Source: JACPNO01 sp963825405
Lineage (GTDB): Bacteria; Acidobacteriota; Terriglobia; Bryobacterales; Bryobacteraceae
Assembly: GCA_963825405.1 (NCBI GenBank)
Contig: CAWGTB010000001.1
Span: forward strand, 620,001 to 684,000
DNA length: 64,000 nucleotides
Reading direction: 5' to 3'
Below are positions 1 to 11,303 of the stretch, in pieces. The notes below the pieces were generated by a model, which saw only the letters and a program-made list of their open reading frames with translations, was not told the DNA's origin and did not search any database. Position 1 is the first letter of the stretch; each line of letters starts with the position of its first letter. The position numbers were made by a program, and so were the translations under genes.

Positions 1-468
1 AACTTCCTGCTGGACGCTTCGGTCGAGGAAGTGCGCGCCAGCATTCTGCCCCAGGCGGAAGCGAAGTCGATTGGCGTCACGACCAATATCCCAGCCGGCC
101 TCTCGCTGCGCGCCGACCGCATCCGTCTGAGGCAGATCCTGCTCAATCTGCTGAGCAACGCGGTGAAGTTCACTCCGGCGGGCGGGAAAATTTCCTTGGA
201 AGCTGCGCGGCGCGGTGGATTCGCCGAGATCTCCGTCGCCGATACCGGGATCGGGATTCCCCCCGCAGAGCACCAATCCGTGTTCGATAAGTTTTACCAG
301 GTCGGCGCGACGACCAAAGGGGTCCGCGAGGGTACCGGGTTGGGGCTGGCCATCACCAAGCGGCTGGTGGAGGAACACGGCGGTAGAATTTGGCTGGAAA
401 GCCAGCCCGGCAAAGGCAGCCTATTCTCTTTCACTGTGCCTCTCTCGGGCGAAGGGGCCAAAAAATGA
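1..468 (+). CDS. Sensor histidine kinase, C-terminal part (cut by window start)
   Basis: This is the catalytic ATP-binding end of a two-component sensor kinase; the sensor and His-phosphotransfer parts lie before the window. The open frame runs from base 1. The HATPase_c motifs are clear: N box RQILLNLLSNAVKF (residues 44-57 of the visible part), G1 box DTGIGIP (81-87), and G2 box GTGLGLAI (111-118), followed by the usual ending with LESQPGKGS and a final FTVPL strand. The stop codon overlaps the start of the receiver gene that follows (ATGA), so the kinase, receiver and sigma54 activator are probably one operon and one signalling route. The signal sensed cannot be told from this fragment. 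Confidence 0.93.
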   Translation, partial: NFLLDASVEEVRASILPQAEAKSIGVTTNIPAGLSLRADRIRLRQILLNLLSNAVKFTPAGGKISLEAARRGGFAEISVADTGIGIPPAEHQSVFDKFYQVGATTKGVREGTGLGLAITKRLVEEHGGRIWLESQPGKGSLFSFTVPLSGEGAKK

Positions 469-823
469 AAAAGGTTCTGATTGCCGATGACAAAGCGACG
501 GGCCGCGAGCTGGTCCGGACGGTCCTCGAAAAATCGAATTACGAAGTCAGCGAAGCTGCCGACGGTTTAGAGGCGGTGAGGCGTGCCCGGGAAATTCGGC
601 CCGATCTCATCATCCTCGACTTGCATATGCCCGAGCTGGATGGATATGGCGTGCTCCAGGAACTTCGGCGCGATCCGCAATTTGCCGCCACGCCCATCGT
701 GGCGCTCACTGCGAGCGCCATGCAGGGCGACAGGGAGAAAGCCTTGGCGCTCGGTTTCACCAGCTACATCAGTAAGCCGATCAGCCTGGGCCTGTTGCGA
801 AGCGAGTTAGCCCGTCTGCTGAC

Positions 824-827
<4 letters not shown>
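465..827 (+). CDS. Single-domain response regulator (CheY/DivK type)
   Basis: A 120-residue stand-alone receiver domain. The acidic pair D8-D9, phospho-acceptor D52 in the strand LIILDLHMP, T82 and K104 in the SKP motif are all in place, so it should accept phosphate. The chosen ATG overlaps the kinase stop codon (ATGA); longer starts would lie inside the kinase gene. There is no output domain, so it may act as a phosphorelay shuttle or bind a partner protein. Its stop codon in turn overlaps the start of the sigma54 activator, which supports one transcript and coupled translation. Confidence 0.9.
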
Positions 828-2203
<1,376 letters not shown>

Positions 2204-2207
<4 letters not shown>

Positions 2208-4975
2208 CGCGGCTCCAGCAACAGCTCTGCTTTGATTACCGAATCTTCCGGCGAATACTGAAGCCGGAATCCCAGGCGCTCGCAGATGGTCTGCATGGCG
2301 TGGTTCTCAGGCAGGATGTCGCCTACGATCCGTCGCAGGTTTTCCTCGCGGGCCACCGTAATCAGCCGGCGAAGCAGCTCTGCCCCCAGACCTTGCCGCT
2401 GGCTGGTATCGCTGATGATTACGGCGAATTCCGCGTCCTCCGGTGTGCTGAAGGTGAGCCCGCGCAGCTTGGTAAGCCGGCCGACTCCCAGAATTTCGCG
2501 CGCGCCGGTCGAGGCGTCGCGGCGCTCGGCGACCAGGGCCATCTCACGGTCGTAGTCGATGAAACAGATGCGCGTCAGCCTCTCGTGGGCTACGCGCTGA
2601 TCGAGTTGCATCGCATAAAAGTACCGGAAATAGACGCTGCGCTGGGATAACTTGCCGTGGAACTCCACCATCAGCGGCTCGTCTTCAGGCGAGATGGGCC
2701 GGATGACTATGGCCGTGCCATCCTTCATGCGAAACTCATCGGCGTACTGATTCGGATAGGGGCGGATGGCGGGCCGCGGCAACTGGGCATCGGCCGTGCC
2801 CGGCGCGTGCAGCACCACGCGGGCATCGATCGCGATCAGCTTGTCCGGCGATGCCATCAGCGGGTTTATGTCAATCTCCCGAATCCAGGGCTGTTCGACC
2901 ACCAGCCGGCTGAAGCGGACCAGCAGGCGCTCAAGCTCCGCCATATCGATTGACTTGCGGCCGCGGACTCCCTTCAGGGCCGTGCCGATTTTGGTCTGAT
3001 CGAGCATGCGCCGGGCTAGCGTGGTATTCAAAGGCGGCAAGGCGAGCGCGCGGTCTCCGTACACCTCGACCAACCGGCCGCCCGTGCCGAATAACAGCAC
3101 GGGACCGAACTGCGGATCGGTGGTCGAGCCCAGGATAATCTCGTAGCCTTCGAGGGTCAGCATGGGTTGCACGGTAACGCCGAGGAAATCCTTCGGGCTA
3201 ATCGCGGCTTCGATCGCGCGATACGCCTGACGAACGGATTCCCTGTCGGCAAGATTCAGGCGGACGCCGCCGGCATCGCTCTTGTGCGTAATGGTTTCCG
3301 AGTGCAGCTTGACCACCACCGGATATCCCAGGCGCGCGGCCGCGGCGACGGCCTGCTCTTCATCCAGCGCCACCACGGTCTCGAGTACCGGGACGCCGTA
3401 GAGACTCAGCAGATGCTTGGAATCCGCTTCGCTCAGGATGGTGCGCCCTTTTTCACGCGCGGCTGAAATGAATGCGCTGGCGGCGTCGCGCCCGGCAGCG
3501 GAGGCGCCCACATCAACGGTAGCGACCGGCGTTTCGTACAGGGTGCGCAGATTGTACGAGTAGCGCCACATGTAGCAGAACGCGCGCGCCGCCAGATCCG
3601 GATACGGAAAGGTCGGGATGCCGGCCTGGTGAAGAATCCTTTCTCCCGCTGTGACATCGGCGCCACCCATCCAGCTCGCCAGAACCGGCTTGCCCTCGGT
3701 GCGGGCGAATTTTTTTATCTGCTCGGCCACCAGTGTGGGATCGCTCACGCCCTGCGGAGTGAGCACCACCAGCAAGCCATCGCTCGTGGCATCGCGGGTC
3801 ACCACGCTCAGGGTTTTGGCAAAGCGTTCAGGCTCAGCGTCGCCGATGATGTCGATGGGATTGCGATGGCTCCAGTGATGTGGCAGGAACTGGTTGAGCG
3901 CCGCCATCGTTTGCGGAGATAGCGGCGCCAGTTCGCCGCCTTGGGCTATCAACTCATCGGTCGCCAGCACGCCTGGGCCTCCGGCGTTGGTGACGATGGC
4001 GAGCCGGGGCCCTTGTGGGCGCGGCTGCCTGGCGAGGACCTCGGACATATAAAAAAGATCCGAGATATCATTCACTCGGAGTACGCCGCTGCGGCGGAAG
4101 GCGGCTTCAAGGACATCGTCGCTGCCCGCGAGCGCGCCAGTATGGGAAGCAGCAGCTTTAGCGGCAGCCTCGCTGCGACCGGCTTTGATGACGATGATGG
4201 GCTTGCGGAACGCTACCTCGCGCGCGGCGGAGATAAATGAGCGGGCGTCACCAATCGATTCCATATAGATCACGATGCTGCCGGTTCGCGGATCGTCGCC
4301 TAGGTGCTGAATCAGATCCCCCCAGCCTACGTCCAGCATCGAGCCGACTGACACGAACGCGCTGAAACCCACCAGCTCACGCAGACTCCAGTCCAAAATT
4401 GCCGTGCAGAGCGCGCCGCTCTGGCTGATGAAACCCACGTTGCCGGGGCGAGCCATGGCGTTGGCGAAGGTGGCATTCAGGCCGGTGAGCGGGCTCATCA
4501 CACCCAGGCAGTTGGGGCCGATAATGCGCATGCGCCCGCGGCGCGCCTGATCGAGGACCTGCTGCTCGAGCTCCGCGCCCGCCGCGCCCGTTTCCTTGAA
4601 ACCCGCCGAGATGATGACCGCGCCCTTGACGCCGGCAGCTACGCATTCGCCGATCACGCCGGGCACGGTGGACGCCGGCGTGGCTATCACGGCCAGATCG
4701 ATGGTATCCGGAACATCGCCAACTCGCGGGTAAGCCTTGATGCCGAGCACGCCAAGCCGCTTCGGGTTGACTGGAAAAACCGTTCCACCGAAAGGGCTGC
4801 GGATCAGGTTCCAGAGAACGGAGCGTCCCACGCTTCCGGCGGTTTCGGTCGCGCCGATGACGGCTACGTTGCGCGGCTGAAAGAACACATCGAGCGAGCC
4901 GCGTTCGGAACTAATCAAATCGGAAACAGGTTCCCGTCGCTGGGCAACTGCCGGGTTCGCCTCTGGGCCTGGCAT
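2204..4975 (-). CDS. ADP-forming acyl-CoA synthetase fused to a GNAT acetyltransferase
   Basis: A 923-residue fusion. The N-terminal half has a CoA-binding Rossmann domain (from about residue 30, RNVAVIGAT) and a succinyl-CoA-ligase-like domain with the phospho-histidine motif SHTGALAGSD (H278). An ATP-grasp domain follows (about 510-730; VVVKLHSETITHKSDAGGV). The last 170 residues are a GNAT N-acetyltransferase (GLGAELLRRLITVAREENL). Relatives of this layout include Pat-type protein lysine acetyltransferases, some of which retain and some of which have lost ligase activity. The catalytic His here argues that ligase chemistry (acyl-CoA + ADP + Pi to acid + CoA + ATP) could be kept. The gene converges on the sigma54 activator with a 4-base overlap of the two stop ends. 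Confidence 0.9.
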
Positions 4976-4979
4976 CGAG

Positions 4980-5270
4980 TTACCTCACGTCCTCGAAATC
5001 GGCCATATCGTCAAACGGCAACGCGAAGCGCACGGCGTTCAGCATGGCGGCAAAATCGATAATTTCCTGGGCCGCCGCCATTATACCTGTCAGGCTGAGC
5101 GATGGTTTGCATTCCCTTCGGACGTAAATGAGTTCCTCCACTTTGGCCAGTGATGTCTCCAAAATTACCGCATCGGCGGCCTCGGGGGTAATGTCGCTGT
5201 TAGATCCGAACGCGATTCCGATGGTTGCAGCAAGCATGGCCGGAGCACGGTCTGCTCCGGTTCGGTTTTC
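4980..5270 (-). pseudogene. Decayed 3' end of a heavy-metal P-type ATPase gene
   Basis: Reading the minus strand gives APAMLAATIGIAFGSNSD followed by EAADAVILETSLAKVEELI, the conserved stretch after the GDGxNDAPA hinge of metal-transporting P1B ATPases. The GDGxND part itself is ruined (GADRAPAM). The last transmembrane helices are largely missing: the frame jumps from YVRRECK to AQEIIDFAAMLNAVRFALP, which resembles the very C-terminus of the family. There is no trace of the ion-binding CPC motif, phosphorylation site or ATP-binding domain upstream. This is a remnant with an internal deletion, not a working pump. It lies 5 bases beyond the start of the acyl-CoA synthetase gene, so it is unlikely to be translated usefully. 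Confidence 0.65.
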
Positions 5271-5689
5271 GCCGCGACAATGGCGACTGATCACGGAAGG
5301 GCTGCCGCTTGCGGCGCGGCCGCAGGTTCGCCTTCGACGATGTGTAGATCCGTCCGGCAATGGCCGCACGCACGGACGCGTAGAAGAACGTGACCGAACT
5401 CGGGCTCCGGCTGCGGGGACATCAACTATTTTTCAAAGAAATCCAGCGTAGTGGGGTTATCCGCCGGTGTCCACATGCGCCCACTTGTTCACGCGTCGCC
5501 TTAATGGCGGCGGCAACCAGCATGAGGCTCAAGATAGTTTCCATTACCCATCTTTGGGGTATTCACTGAATATCATTTGGGGGCGGTGCCGAAATGAGAT
5601 TGTAACTCTATTGACATAATTCAATACCTCGACGTACCATCAACCACGTTTCGAGGAGCGCCTGGCTGTTACGCCCGACTCTATCCACA
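5271..5689. other. Non-coding stretch between the ATPase remnant and a small ORF
   Basis: No convincing gene, RNA or repeat is visible. Codon structure is poor in all frames. The stretch may hold more of the decayed ATPase gene, but no recognisable P-type ATPase motif could be read in it. The part around 5560-5640 is more AT-rich and could hold the promoter of the small gene starting at 5690. Confidence 0.4.
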
Positions 5690-6022
5690 ATGAGATCAAC
5701 ATTGAGCAGTTGCTATTTTGACGCCAACGCAACCTACATGGGCATTGGTAGGCTACTGCAAATCGAAACCGATCCTGGCAGAATCGCGATTCTGGAAGCC
5801 GCCCAACGAAACTTTGAACACGGACATCAAGCGCTTGGCCGGCTGATGGAAGAGGAGCCGATGCCCAACGGCTTGTTGGATTTTTTTCGCTGCCTATTCG
5901 GCATTGAGAATTGGCGCAGCAGGCTACCGGAGCAGGCAGTCGCGGACCGGATTAGTACTGTTGAAGTCGAGTCCCAACTCAGCGAGATTATTCAGCCCAG
6001 CAAAGTCGCCGGTCCAAACTAG
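5690..6022 (+). CDS. Hypothetical protein (110 aa)
   Basis: A 110-residue soluble protein with no recognised family. It starts MRSTLSSCYF, has no signal peptide or membrane segment, and is rich in predicted helix (ILEAAQRNFEHGHQALGRLMEEE). No good ribosome binding site is seen before the ATG. The ORF ends five bases before the convergent secreted-protein gene. It could be a real orphan gene or a chance ORF in a decayed stretch; the protein-like composition tips it slightly towards real. Confidence 0.4.
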   Translation: MRSTLSSCYFDANATYMGIGRLLQIETDPGRIAILEAAQRNFEHGHQALGRLMEEEPMPNGLLDFFRCLFGIENWRSRLPEQAVADRISTVEVESQLSEIIQPSKVAGPN

Positions 6023-6027
6023 AAGCG

Positions 6028-6801
6028 TTACTTCGCCGGCACCGTCAGATGAATCTCTCCAGTCGGCTGCTGGTAGATGACATGGTACGGCTCGTTTGAG
6101 TTTACGAGTCGCGGAGAGACTTGTGGGAAATAAACGTATCCTGCTACTGCCTTCATGGTCTTGCCTTCGGGCAGCGCCTTTTCCGCGAGTCTGTTAAAGA
6201 CCGACGGCGCGGCTCCCTGCGGCGCTCCTCCCCCAAGCCCCGGGTCCGGATTTCGTGGATCGCCCGGCGGATACCTCGGGTCGGCCGGTGGCGGGTCGCC
6301 CACTCTCGGATCACCGGTCCCGATGCCGACGCTGGACTCGGTGTACACACCGCCGGGATAGCGCCTCCCGGTCACCGGATCACGTCCGCTGCTGGAAACG
6401 CCGATGGTCTCCTCCCCATGAACTGGCACGCGCACCGGAATCTGCGGCGGCTTCATGCGCTTGTCAGATTCGATGGACGCGGCCACCACCGCGGGAGTCT
6501 CCGCGCGCGCCACGTCCGGATTCAATCCGACCGTGATCGAAAAATCGTCAGAAGAGACAATCACGTTTTTCCCAGGGCCGGGATATACCGCGATTTCTAA
6601 AACTACGTACCCAGCCTTGACCATTTCGCGCGAGAGTTGATGTTGCACCTTCGCTGCGGGTACCACCGCGGCGGCAATCGTGATTCCATCAGCGCTGTCG
6701 TATGCCGGATAATCCTTGGCCGCGGCCCGCGGCCGAACCCCGGGACGATCTGTTGCCAGCAGAAGCACAGCCACCAGCATGGGCACGAAAATCCGTTTCA
6801 T
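6028..6801 (-). CDS. Secreted protein of unknown function with a proline/glycine-rich linker
   Basis: The chosen start (MKRIFVPMLVAVLLLATD) gives a 257-residue protein with a typical signal peptide, and a strong GGGAGGAAG ribosome binding site lies about 9 bases upstream; the open frame extends further back without support. After cleavage there is a folded-looking region (about 30-140), then a flexible segment rich in P, G and D (around 150-205, DPRYPPGDPRNPDPG), then a C-terminal region ending EIHLTVPAK. No family was recognised. It is probably periplasmic or surface-exposed. Confidence 0.7.
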   Translation of the reverse strand: MKRIFVPMLVAVLLLATDRPGVRPRAAAKDYPAYDSADGITIAAAVVPAAKVQHQLSREMVKAGYVVLEIAVYPGPGKNVIVSSDDFSITVGLNPDVARAETPAVVAASIESDKRMKPPQIPVRVPVHGEETIGVSSSGRDPVTGRRYPGGVYTESSVGIGTGDPRVGDPPPADPRYPPGDPRNPDPGLGGGAPQGAAPSVFNRLAEKALPEGKTMKAVAGYVYFPQVSPRLVNSNEPYHVIYQQPTGEIHLTVPAK

Positions 6802-7049
6802 CAGGTTACGCTTCCTCCCGATTATGACGCATCCCGCAAAAGGTGGGGTGTACCCGAACGTCGGTCGGCTAGCGATGCTGCGGCGAATTCGAGCAGGTCC
6901 AAGCGGTCTGCGCAGGTATTTCCTGGACGACATTTCGCTAAGAATTTTCTACACAGCCTTCGCTTGTTCGGCGATGCTTCTATCGCTCTGAAAACGGCAG
7001 AGATATTAAAAGGCCTTCGGGTTGCACCTGAATGTCTAGGGGGAAGAAA

Positions 7050-8615
7050 ATGACCAGGCTATTGCTTTCAACTGCAGCCCTACTCCTCTTGTATGCGGGG
7101 TTTGCAAGGGCCCAAATTGCTCAGCCTCAACAGCAGGCTTCGGTGCCTATCTACCGCGTCACCGTAGTTTCCCGAACTTTATCCGCCGTCAACTACGAAC
7201 ATCGCAGCGGCCCGACCAAAATCGATTACAGAGGGACCGTTCTAATGCCGGCGGCGCGGGGCGAGGCCACCGTCGAAAGCAAGAAGGGACGAATCGAGAT
7301 TGACTCAAAGTTCACTCATCTCGAGCGGCCGGAAAGATTCGGAAATGAGTACCTCACTTATGTGCTCTGGGCCATTACGCCTCAGGGCCGCGCCGTGAAC
7401 CTCGGTGAAGTCACGAGGGACAGTTCCGATCACGCCGACCTGCATGTCACGACTGATCTGCAGATCTTCGGATTGATAGTGACTGCCGAACCCTATTTTG
7501 CGGTGAGCCAGCCGAGCGATGTTGTCCTGCTTGAAAACATAGTGCGCCCGGACACGATCGGCAGAGTCGAGCAAGTTCAAGCAAAATACGAGCTCATGAA
7601 GAGGGGGCAATATGTGTACGTGAAGCCGTCCGACACGATCTTAGTAGGGACCAATGCGCCTAAGGTCTCCTCGGATGAATACGAAGCGCTGGTTCAGCTT
7701 TATCAAGCGCAAAACGCTATCCAGATCGCGAACTCGCTTGGTGCCGACCGGTATGCCCCCGAGACCTTCCAGAAAGCCGTCCTATTGCTGGAACAGGCGA
7801 GGAACCGGCACGAGCAGAAGCTCGGCATGAAGGCGGTCGTCACCGTTGCGCGCGAGGCGGCCCAAACCGCGGAAGATGCTCGCGCCATCACAGTCCGGCG
7901 GTTGGATGAAGAACGCCTGGCCGCCGAACAACGGACTGTCGCCCAAGCCGATGCACGCGCCCAGCAGGCCGAAAGGCGCGCGGAAATAGAGCGGGCACAG
8001 GCCGAAAGCGAACGCGCGGCCAGAGAACAGGCCGAGGATGACGCTAAACGCGCCAACGCGCTGGCTCGCCAGGAGGCCGCAAACGCGGAAGCGGCGCGCG
8101 ATGCCGCCGCTCAAATCGCCGTGTCCGATCGGCGGCAAAGAACCATGCAGTCCGACCAGCAAGCTCTTCGCATGGACCTGCTCCGCCAGCTAAGCCCGAT
8201 TCTTGAAACTCGCGATAGCCCCCGTGGCTTATTGGTAATCGTTCCGGATTCGATGTTCCAGACGTCGTCGATGTTGGGTCTGGCAGCATCGGATCGGCTC
8301 GCCCGGATTGCAGTGATTCTGAACAGTCATCCTGGTCTTAGGCTGGAGGTCGATGGCCATGCCGACAACCAGAGCGGCGACGGTCAGCTTCTCTCGGAGG
8401 TGCGCGCCTCCGCGGTGCGGGATGTGTTAAGCCGCGATGGAATTCCATCGCAGGCAATCTCCGTACTGGGTTTCGGCCAAATGCGCCCCGCGGTGGCAAA
8501 CAGTACAGCCGCCGGCCGCGCACAGAATCGACGCGTCGAGATCGTAGTCTCCGGCGATCCGATCGGCGGCCGGGCGTCTTGGGATCAAACTTATACGCTC
8601 ACGCCGCGGCGATAG
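7050..8615 (+). CDS. OmpA-family outer membrane/peptidoglycan-linked protein with a long coiled coil
   Basis: A 521-residue exported protein. The start at 7050 has a GGGGGAAG ribosome binding site and gives a clean signal peptide (MTRLLLSTAALLLLYAGFARA). The middle (about residues 220-380) is a DUF4398-like alpha-helical region turning into a long Ala/Glu/Arg coiled coil with heptad-like repeats. The C-terminal domain is OmpA-like: RLEVDGHADNQSG, then GFGQMRPAVANSTAAGRA and NRRVEIV, the residues that hold diaminopimelate of peptidoglycan. It probably bridges the outer membrane or periplasm to the cell wall. Five similarly built proteins are common per acidobacterial genome, so a specific role cannot be given. 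Confidence 0.85.
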   Translation: MTRLLLSTAALLLLYAGFARAQIAQPQQQASVPIYRVTVVSRTLSAVNYEHRSGPTKIDYRGTVLMPAARGEATVESKKGRIEIDSKFTHLERPERFGNEYLTYVLWAITPQGRAVNLGEVTRDSSDHADLHVTTDLQIFGLIVTAEPYFAVSQPSDVVLLENIVRPDTIGRVEQVQAKYELMKRGQYVYVKPSDTILVGTNAPKVSSDEYEALVQLYQAQNAIQIANSLGADRYAPETFQKAVLLLEQARNRHEQKLGMKAVVTVAREAAQTAEDARAITVRRLDEERLAAEQRTVAQADARAQQAERRAEIERAQAESERAAREQAEDDAKRANALARQEAANAEAARDAAAQIAVSDRRQRTMQSDQQALRMDLLRQLSPILETRDSPRGLLVIVPDSMFQTSSMLGLAASDRLARIAVILNSHPGLRLEVDGHADNQSGDGQLLSEVRASAVRDVLSRDGIPSQAISVLGFGQMRPAVANSTAAGRAQNRRVEIVVSGDPIGGRASWDQTYTLTPRR

Positions 8616-8680
8616 CTCGCGACTTGCTGTGGGCGGGTAGTACACTCGCCCACCCAAGATCAAGGCTTATAATCGCTGCA

Positions 8681-10012
8681 ATGAAAAGCTTCCCTTCTGC
8701 GATGGGCCTGGATCGACCGCGCTCCTTTCTCGGAATTCATGCGGTAAATGTTTTCGTTCGAGATCAGGACCAAAGCCTGCGATTCTATGTGGAGCAACTC
8801 GGATTCGACCTGGCCTTTGACGCGCGGCTGCAATCTGGTGACCGGTGGGTAGCGGTCGCGCCTCCCGATGGGACGGCTGTCCTGGCGGTTGTCGCGCCTG
8901 CGCCCGATTCAAGCGAGTACAAACTCATCGGCCGGCCCACTGGCATTGTTTTCGTTGCCGAGGATGTGATCGCCAAATATGAAGAATGGCGCAGGCGTGG
9001 CGTTCGGTTTCTTTTTACTCCCCGACTAAGACGCGTCAAGTATGGGCGCCAGGAGCCGGCTCCGCGTTCCACGGCCCCGCCCGGTACGCCCGAAGAGCAG
9101 GAGGCGCCAGCCTGGGGCGGGGTATTCACCCGGTTCAAGGATGTGGATGGAAACTCTTTTGCGCTGGTGGCCTTCGACGAGGTAAATCGGGAAATCGAAG
9201 CGCAGCGGCAGCGGATCGCCGAGAAACTGGACTCTGAACGCCGCGCCGCACAAGAATTGGAGATCGCCAAGCAGGTACAGGCCAGGCTCTTCCCTCAAAG
9301 ACTGCCGCCCATAGAAACCCTCGAATATGCGGGTGCTTGCATCCAGGCCCGTCAGGTAGGCGGCGATTACCACGATTTCCTGGATCTGGGTCGAGGGCGC
9401 TTCGGATTAGTCATCGCCGATATTTCGGGCAAGGGAATCGCCGCTGCTCTTCTAATGGCCAATTTGCAGGCGAATCTCCGCAGTCAATCGGCGATCGCCT
9501 TGGAAGAGCCCGAGCGTTTTTTACGCTCGGTGAACCAGCTCTTTTACGAAAATACGGACGAGAGCTCCTATGCCACACTCTTTTTTGCCGAGTATGACGA
9601 CAACACGCGGCGGTTACGCTATGTGAACTGTGGGCATCTCGCCGCGTTGCTTCTGCGGTGCGACAGTACCATTGAAAGGCTCAGTTCCACTTCTACGGTA
9701 CTGGGAATTTTTAAAGAATGGGATTGCTCGATAACGGAGTGCCGGCTCCACGCGGGGGACACGCTCGTCCTTTATACCGACGGAATAACCGAATCGTTCA
9801 ACGATGCTGAAGAGGAGTTCGGAGAACAGCGGCTGATCGAAGCGCTGCAGAGGCATCGAGACCTGCCGCCACAGGCCGTGATCGCGTCGATTGTCGATGA
9901 GATTCAGCGGTTCAGTCCACATGAACAGCACGATGACATCACTTTGATTGTGGCGAAGTGCAGAGGAGATGGGAGTCTCCAAGGTTCGTTAAGCCTTCAG
10001 GGCGAGAGCTAG
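8681..10012 (+). CDS. VOC (glyoxalase-like) domain fused to SpoIIE/RsbU-type PP2C phosphatase
   Basis: A 443-residue protein with an uncommon layout. Residues about 15-165 form a vicinal oxygen chelate domain (HAVNVFVRDQDQSLRFYVEQ at the start, VDGNSFALVAFDE at the end of the second half). After a short helix (EIEAQRQRIAEKLD) comes a SpoIIE domain: GGDYHDFLDLG and VIADISGKGIAAALLMA with metal-binding aspartates, VLYTDGITESFN, and HDDITLIVAK. SpoIIE phosphatases dephosphorylate anti-anti-sigma proteins and so control alternative sigma factors. Here the VOC domain sits where PAS or GAF sensors usually do, so it may sense a small ligand or metal. The ATG at 8681 starts just before the VOC domain; an upstream in-frame GTG or TTG is less likely. 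Confidence 0.88.
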   Translation: MKSFPSAMGLDRPRSFLGIHAVNVFVRDQDQSLRFYVEQLGFDLAFDARLQSGDRWVAVAPPDGTAVLAVVAPAPDSSEYKLIGRPTGIVFVAEDVIAKYEEWRRRGVRFLFTPRLRRVKYGRQEPAPRSTAPPGTPEEQEAPAWGGVFTRFKDVDGNSFALVAFDEVNREIEAQRQRIAEKLDSERRAAQELEIAKQVQARLFPQRLPPIETLEYAGACIQARQVGGDYHDFLDLGRGRFGLVIADISGKGIAAALLMANLQANLRSQSAIALEEPERFLRSVNQLFYENTDESSYATLFFAEYDDNTRRLRYVNCGHLAALLLRCDSTIERLSSTSTVLGIFKEWDCSITECRLHAGDTLVLYTDGITESFNDAEEEFGEQRLIEALQRHRDLPPQAVIASIVDEIQRFSPHEQHDDITLIVAKCRGDGSLQGSLSLQGES

Positions 10013-10130
10013 GACGACAGCAACCAGAAAATATGCGTGAATCTCCCTGGATTCACTGCCAGGAAGTGCGAGACAATCGAGCCAGTGGCCAAAAAAGACA
10101 TTTTTCTCAGGGCCACAGACAGAGAATGAT

Positions 10131-10538
10131 ATGGCCAGACGACGCGATTTGCTGAAACTGTTACCAGCCGCCTCCTTTGCCCTCTCCGCAGCGGGCGCAT
10201 CCAAGCTGCCGAATACGGTAGTCGATCCCGAGACGGCCCCGCTGAAGAAACTTCCCTTCGGCGATGCGCATGTGTACTTCGATGGCGCGACCGATCAGGT
10301 CCGGTCGATGGTCGGGGGCAGCCTTCTGCTCGCGGTTGGAAAGAGCGACCCACCTCACCAGCATGAGGAGGAGGAGTTCATGGTGATTGCGGAGGGTACC
10401 GCTGAAATCCTCGTCGATGGCAAAACTGTGAAGGTGAAGCCCGGTTCGATGATGTTTTGTGCGGCAAACAAGACCCACGGCATCACCAACACTGGCAAGG
10501 TCCCGGTGCTCTTCTACTATTACAAGTGGAAGGTCTGA
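10131..10538 (+). CDS. Exported cupin-domain protein with a Tat-like signal
   Basis: A 135-residue single-domain cupin. The N-terminus MARRRDLLKLLPAASFALSA is a twin-arginine-type signal, implying export after folding, often with a bound metal. The cupin barrel shows the first motif PHQHEEEEFMVIAEGTAEI (metal ligands H, H, E) and the second motif PGSMMFCAANKTHGITN. The substrate is unknown; cupins range from sugar isomerases to dioxygenases. It stands alone between the phosphatase and a poorly supported minus-strand ORF. Confidence 0.8.
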   Translation: MARRRDLLKLLPAASFALSAAGASKLPNTVVDPETAPLKKLPFGDAHVYFDGATDQVRSMVGGSLLLAVGKSDPPHQHEEEEFMVIAEGTAEILVDGKTVKVKPGSMMFCAANKTHGITNTGKVPVLFYYYKWKV

Positions 10539-10642
10539 CGCGCCGACAACGCGGACTGTGACCGCAAAGCCAGCAATTTTTGCGTGGGTATTTCTTACCA
10601 GAGACTTGCAGCGCTTCGGGAACTTTTTGCTAGTTTTCCGGC

Positions 10643-11134
10643 CTACGGACCGGGCGATTTTAGCCGGGCACCGGCCTTGGACGCAAGCCCAAACGCAGCA
10701 TCGCGTCTTCGGCATCGCCGTCGCTTCCGGCTCCTTGCATTCTTCGGCTTGAATTTGCGGGCTATTTTCACCGGGCTGGCTTGCGCCTCCAACCCGGTCG
10801 CTAACAGATTTCCATTCTGATTTCCCAACTTGCGGAGATAATGCGCACCTAGAGCAATCGCGAACCACAGCTGCCAGTGCGAAAGCAGTCCCTTGGCCAG
10901 CAGAGAGTTATTAACCCAGCCGTCTTCCGCAGCAAGGCGCCACACGCCAATTCCAGTAGCAAATATCACGCTTGGCGCCACCGCCGGCCGCAACCGCGGC
11001 AAGAGGCGCTTAAACCGTTTGGAAATTTCGCAGGTGAAATGCGCCAACCACGATGCCGCCGTAAAAGTGTTCCGCGCAAAAGGGCATTTCGCTAACGCCT
11101 GCCACCTGTCTGAAAATTCGATGGAGTCGGCCAT
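10643..11134 (-). CDS. Hypothetical basic protein, doubtful
   Basis: A possible 163-residue protein (start MADSIEFSDRWQALAK) with one or two hydrophobic stretches (PSVIFATGIGVWRLAA; HWQLWFAIALGAHYL) and a strongly basic tail (KPKNARSRKRRRCRRRD). The central part looks like a small membrane protein, while the basic end may be read-through of non-coding DNA. No family was recognised and the ribosome binding site is poor. It is listed because nothing else occupies this 760-base gap. Confidence 0.4.
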   Translation of the reverse strand: MADSIEFSDRWQALAKCPFARNTFTAASWLAHFTCEISKRFKRLLPRLRPAVAPSVIFATGIGVWRLAAEDGWVNNSLLAKGLLSHWQLWFAIALGAHYLRKLGNQNGNLLATGLEAQASPVKIARKFKPKNARSRKRRRCRRRDAAFGLASKAGARLKSPGP

Positions 11135-11303
11135 ATCATTCCACTTGGCGAGGCGCCCACTGCCTTCCTCACGCTGACTCAGGCAAACTGACCGCCAAAT
11201 CAAGTTCCTCGGTGGGGGTTGCAGATCAAATGGAACGTCGATTGCCAGTGTTTAAGCGGCTACAAGAGCCTGCCGAATCTTGACGTTTGAAGAGGAGAAA
11301 AAT

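Noticed and set aside
10161..10868. Long minus-strand ORF of 235 residues opposite the cupin gene
   Set aside because: It overlaps a well-supported cupin with Tat signal, has no recognisable domain, and shows the composition of an antisense shadow.
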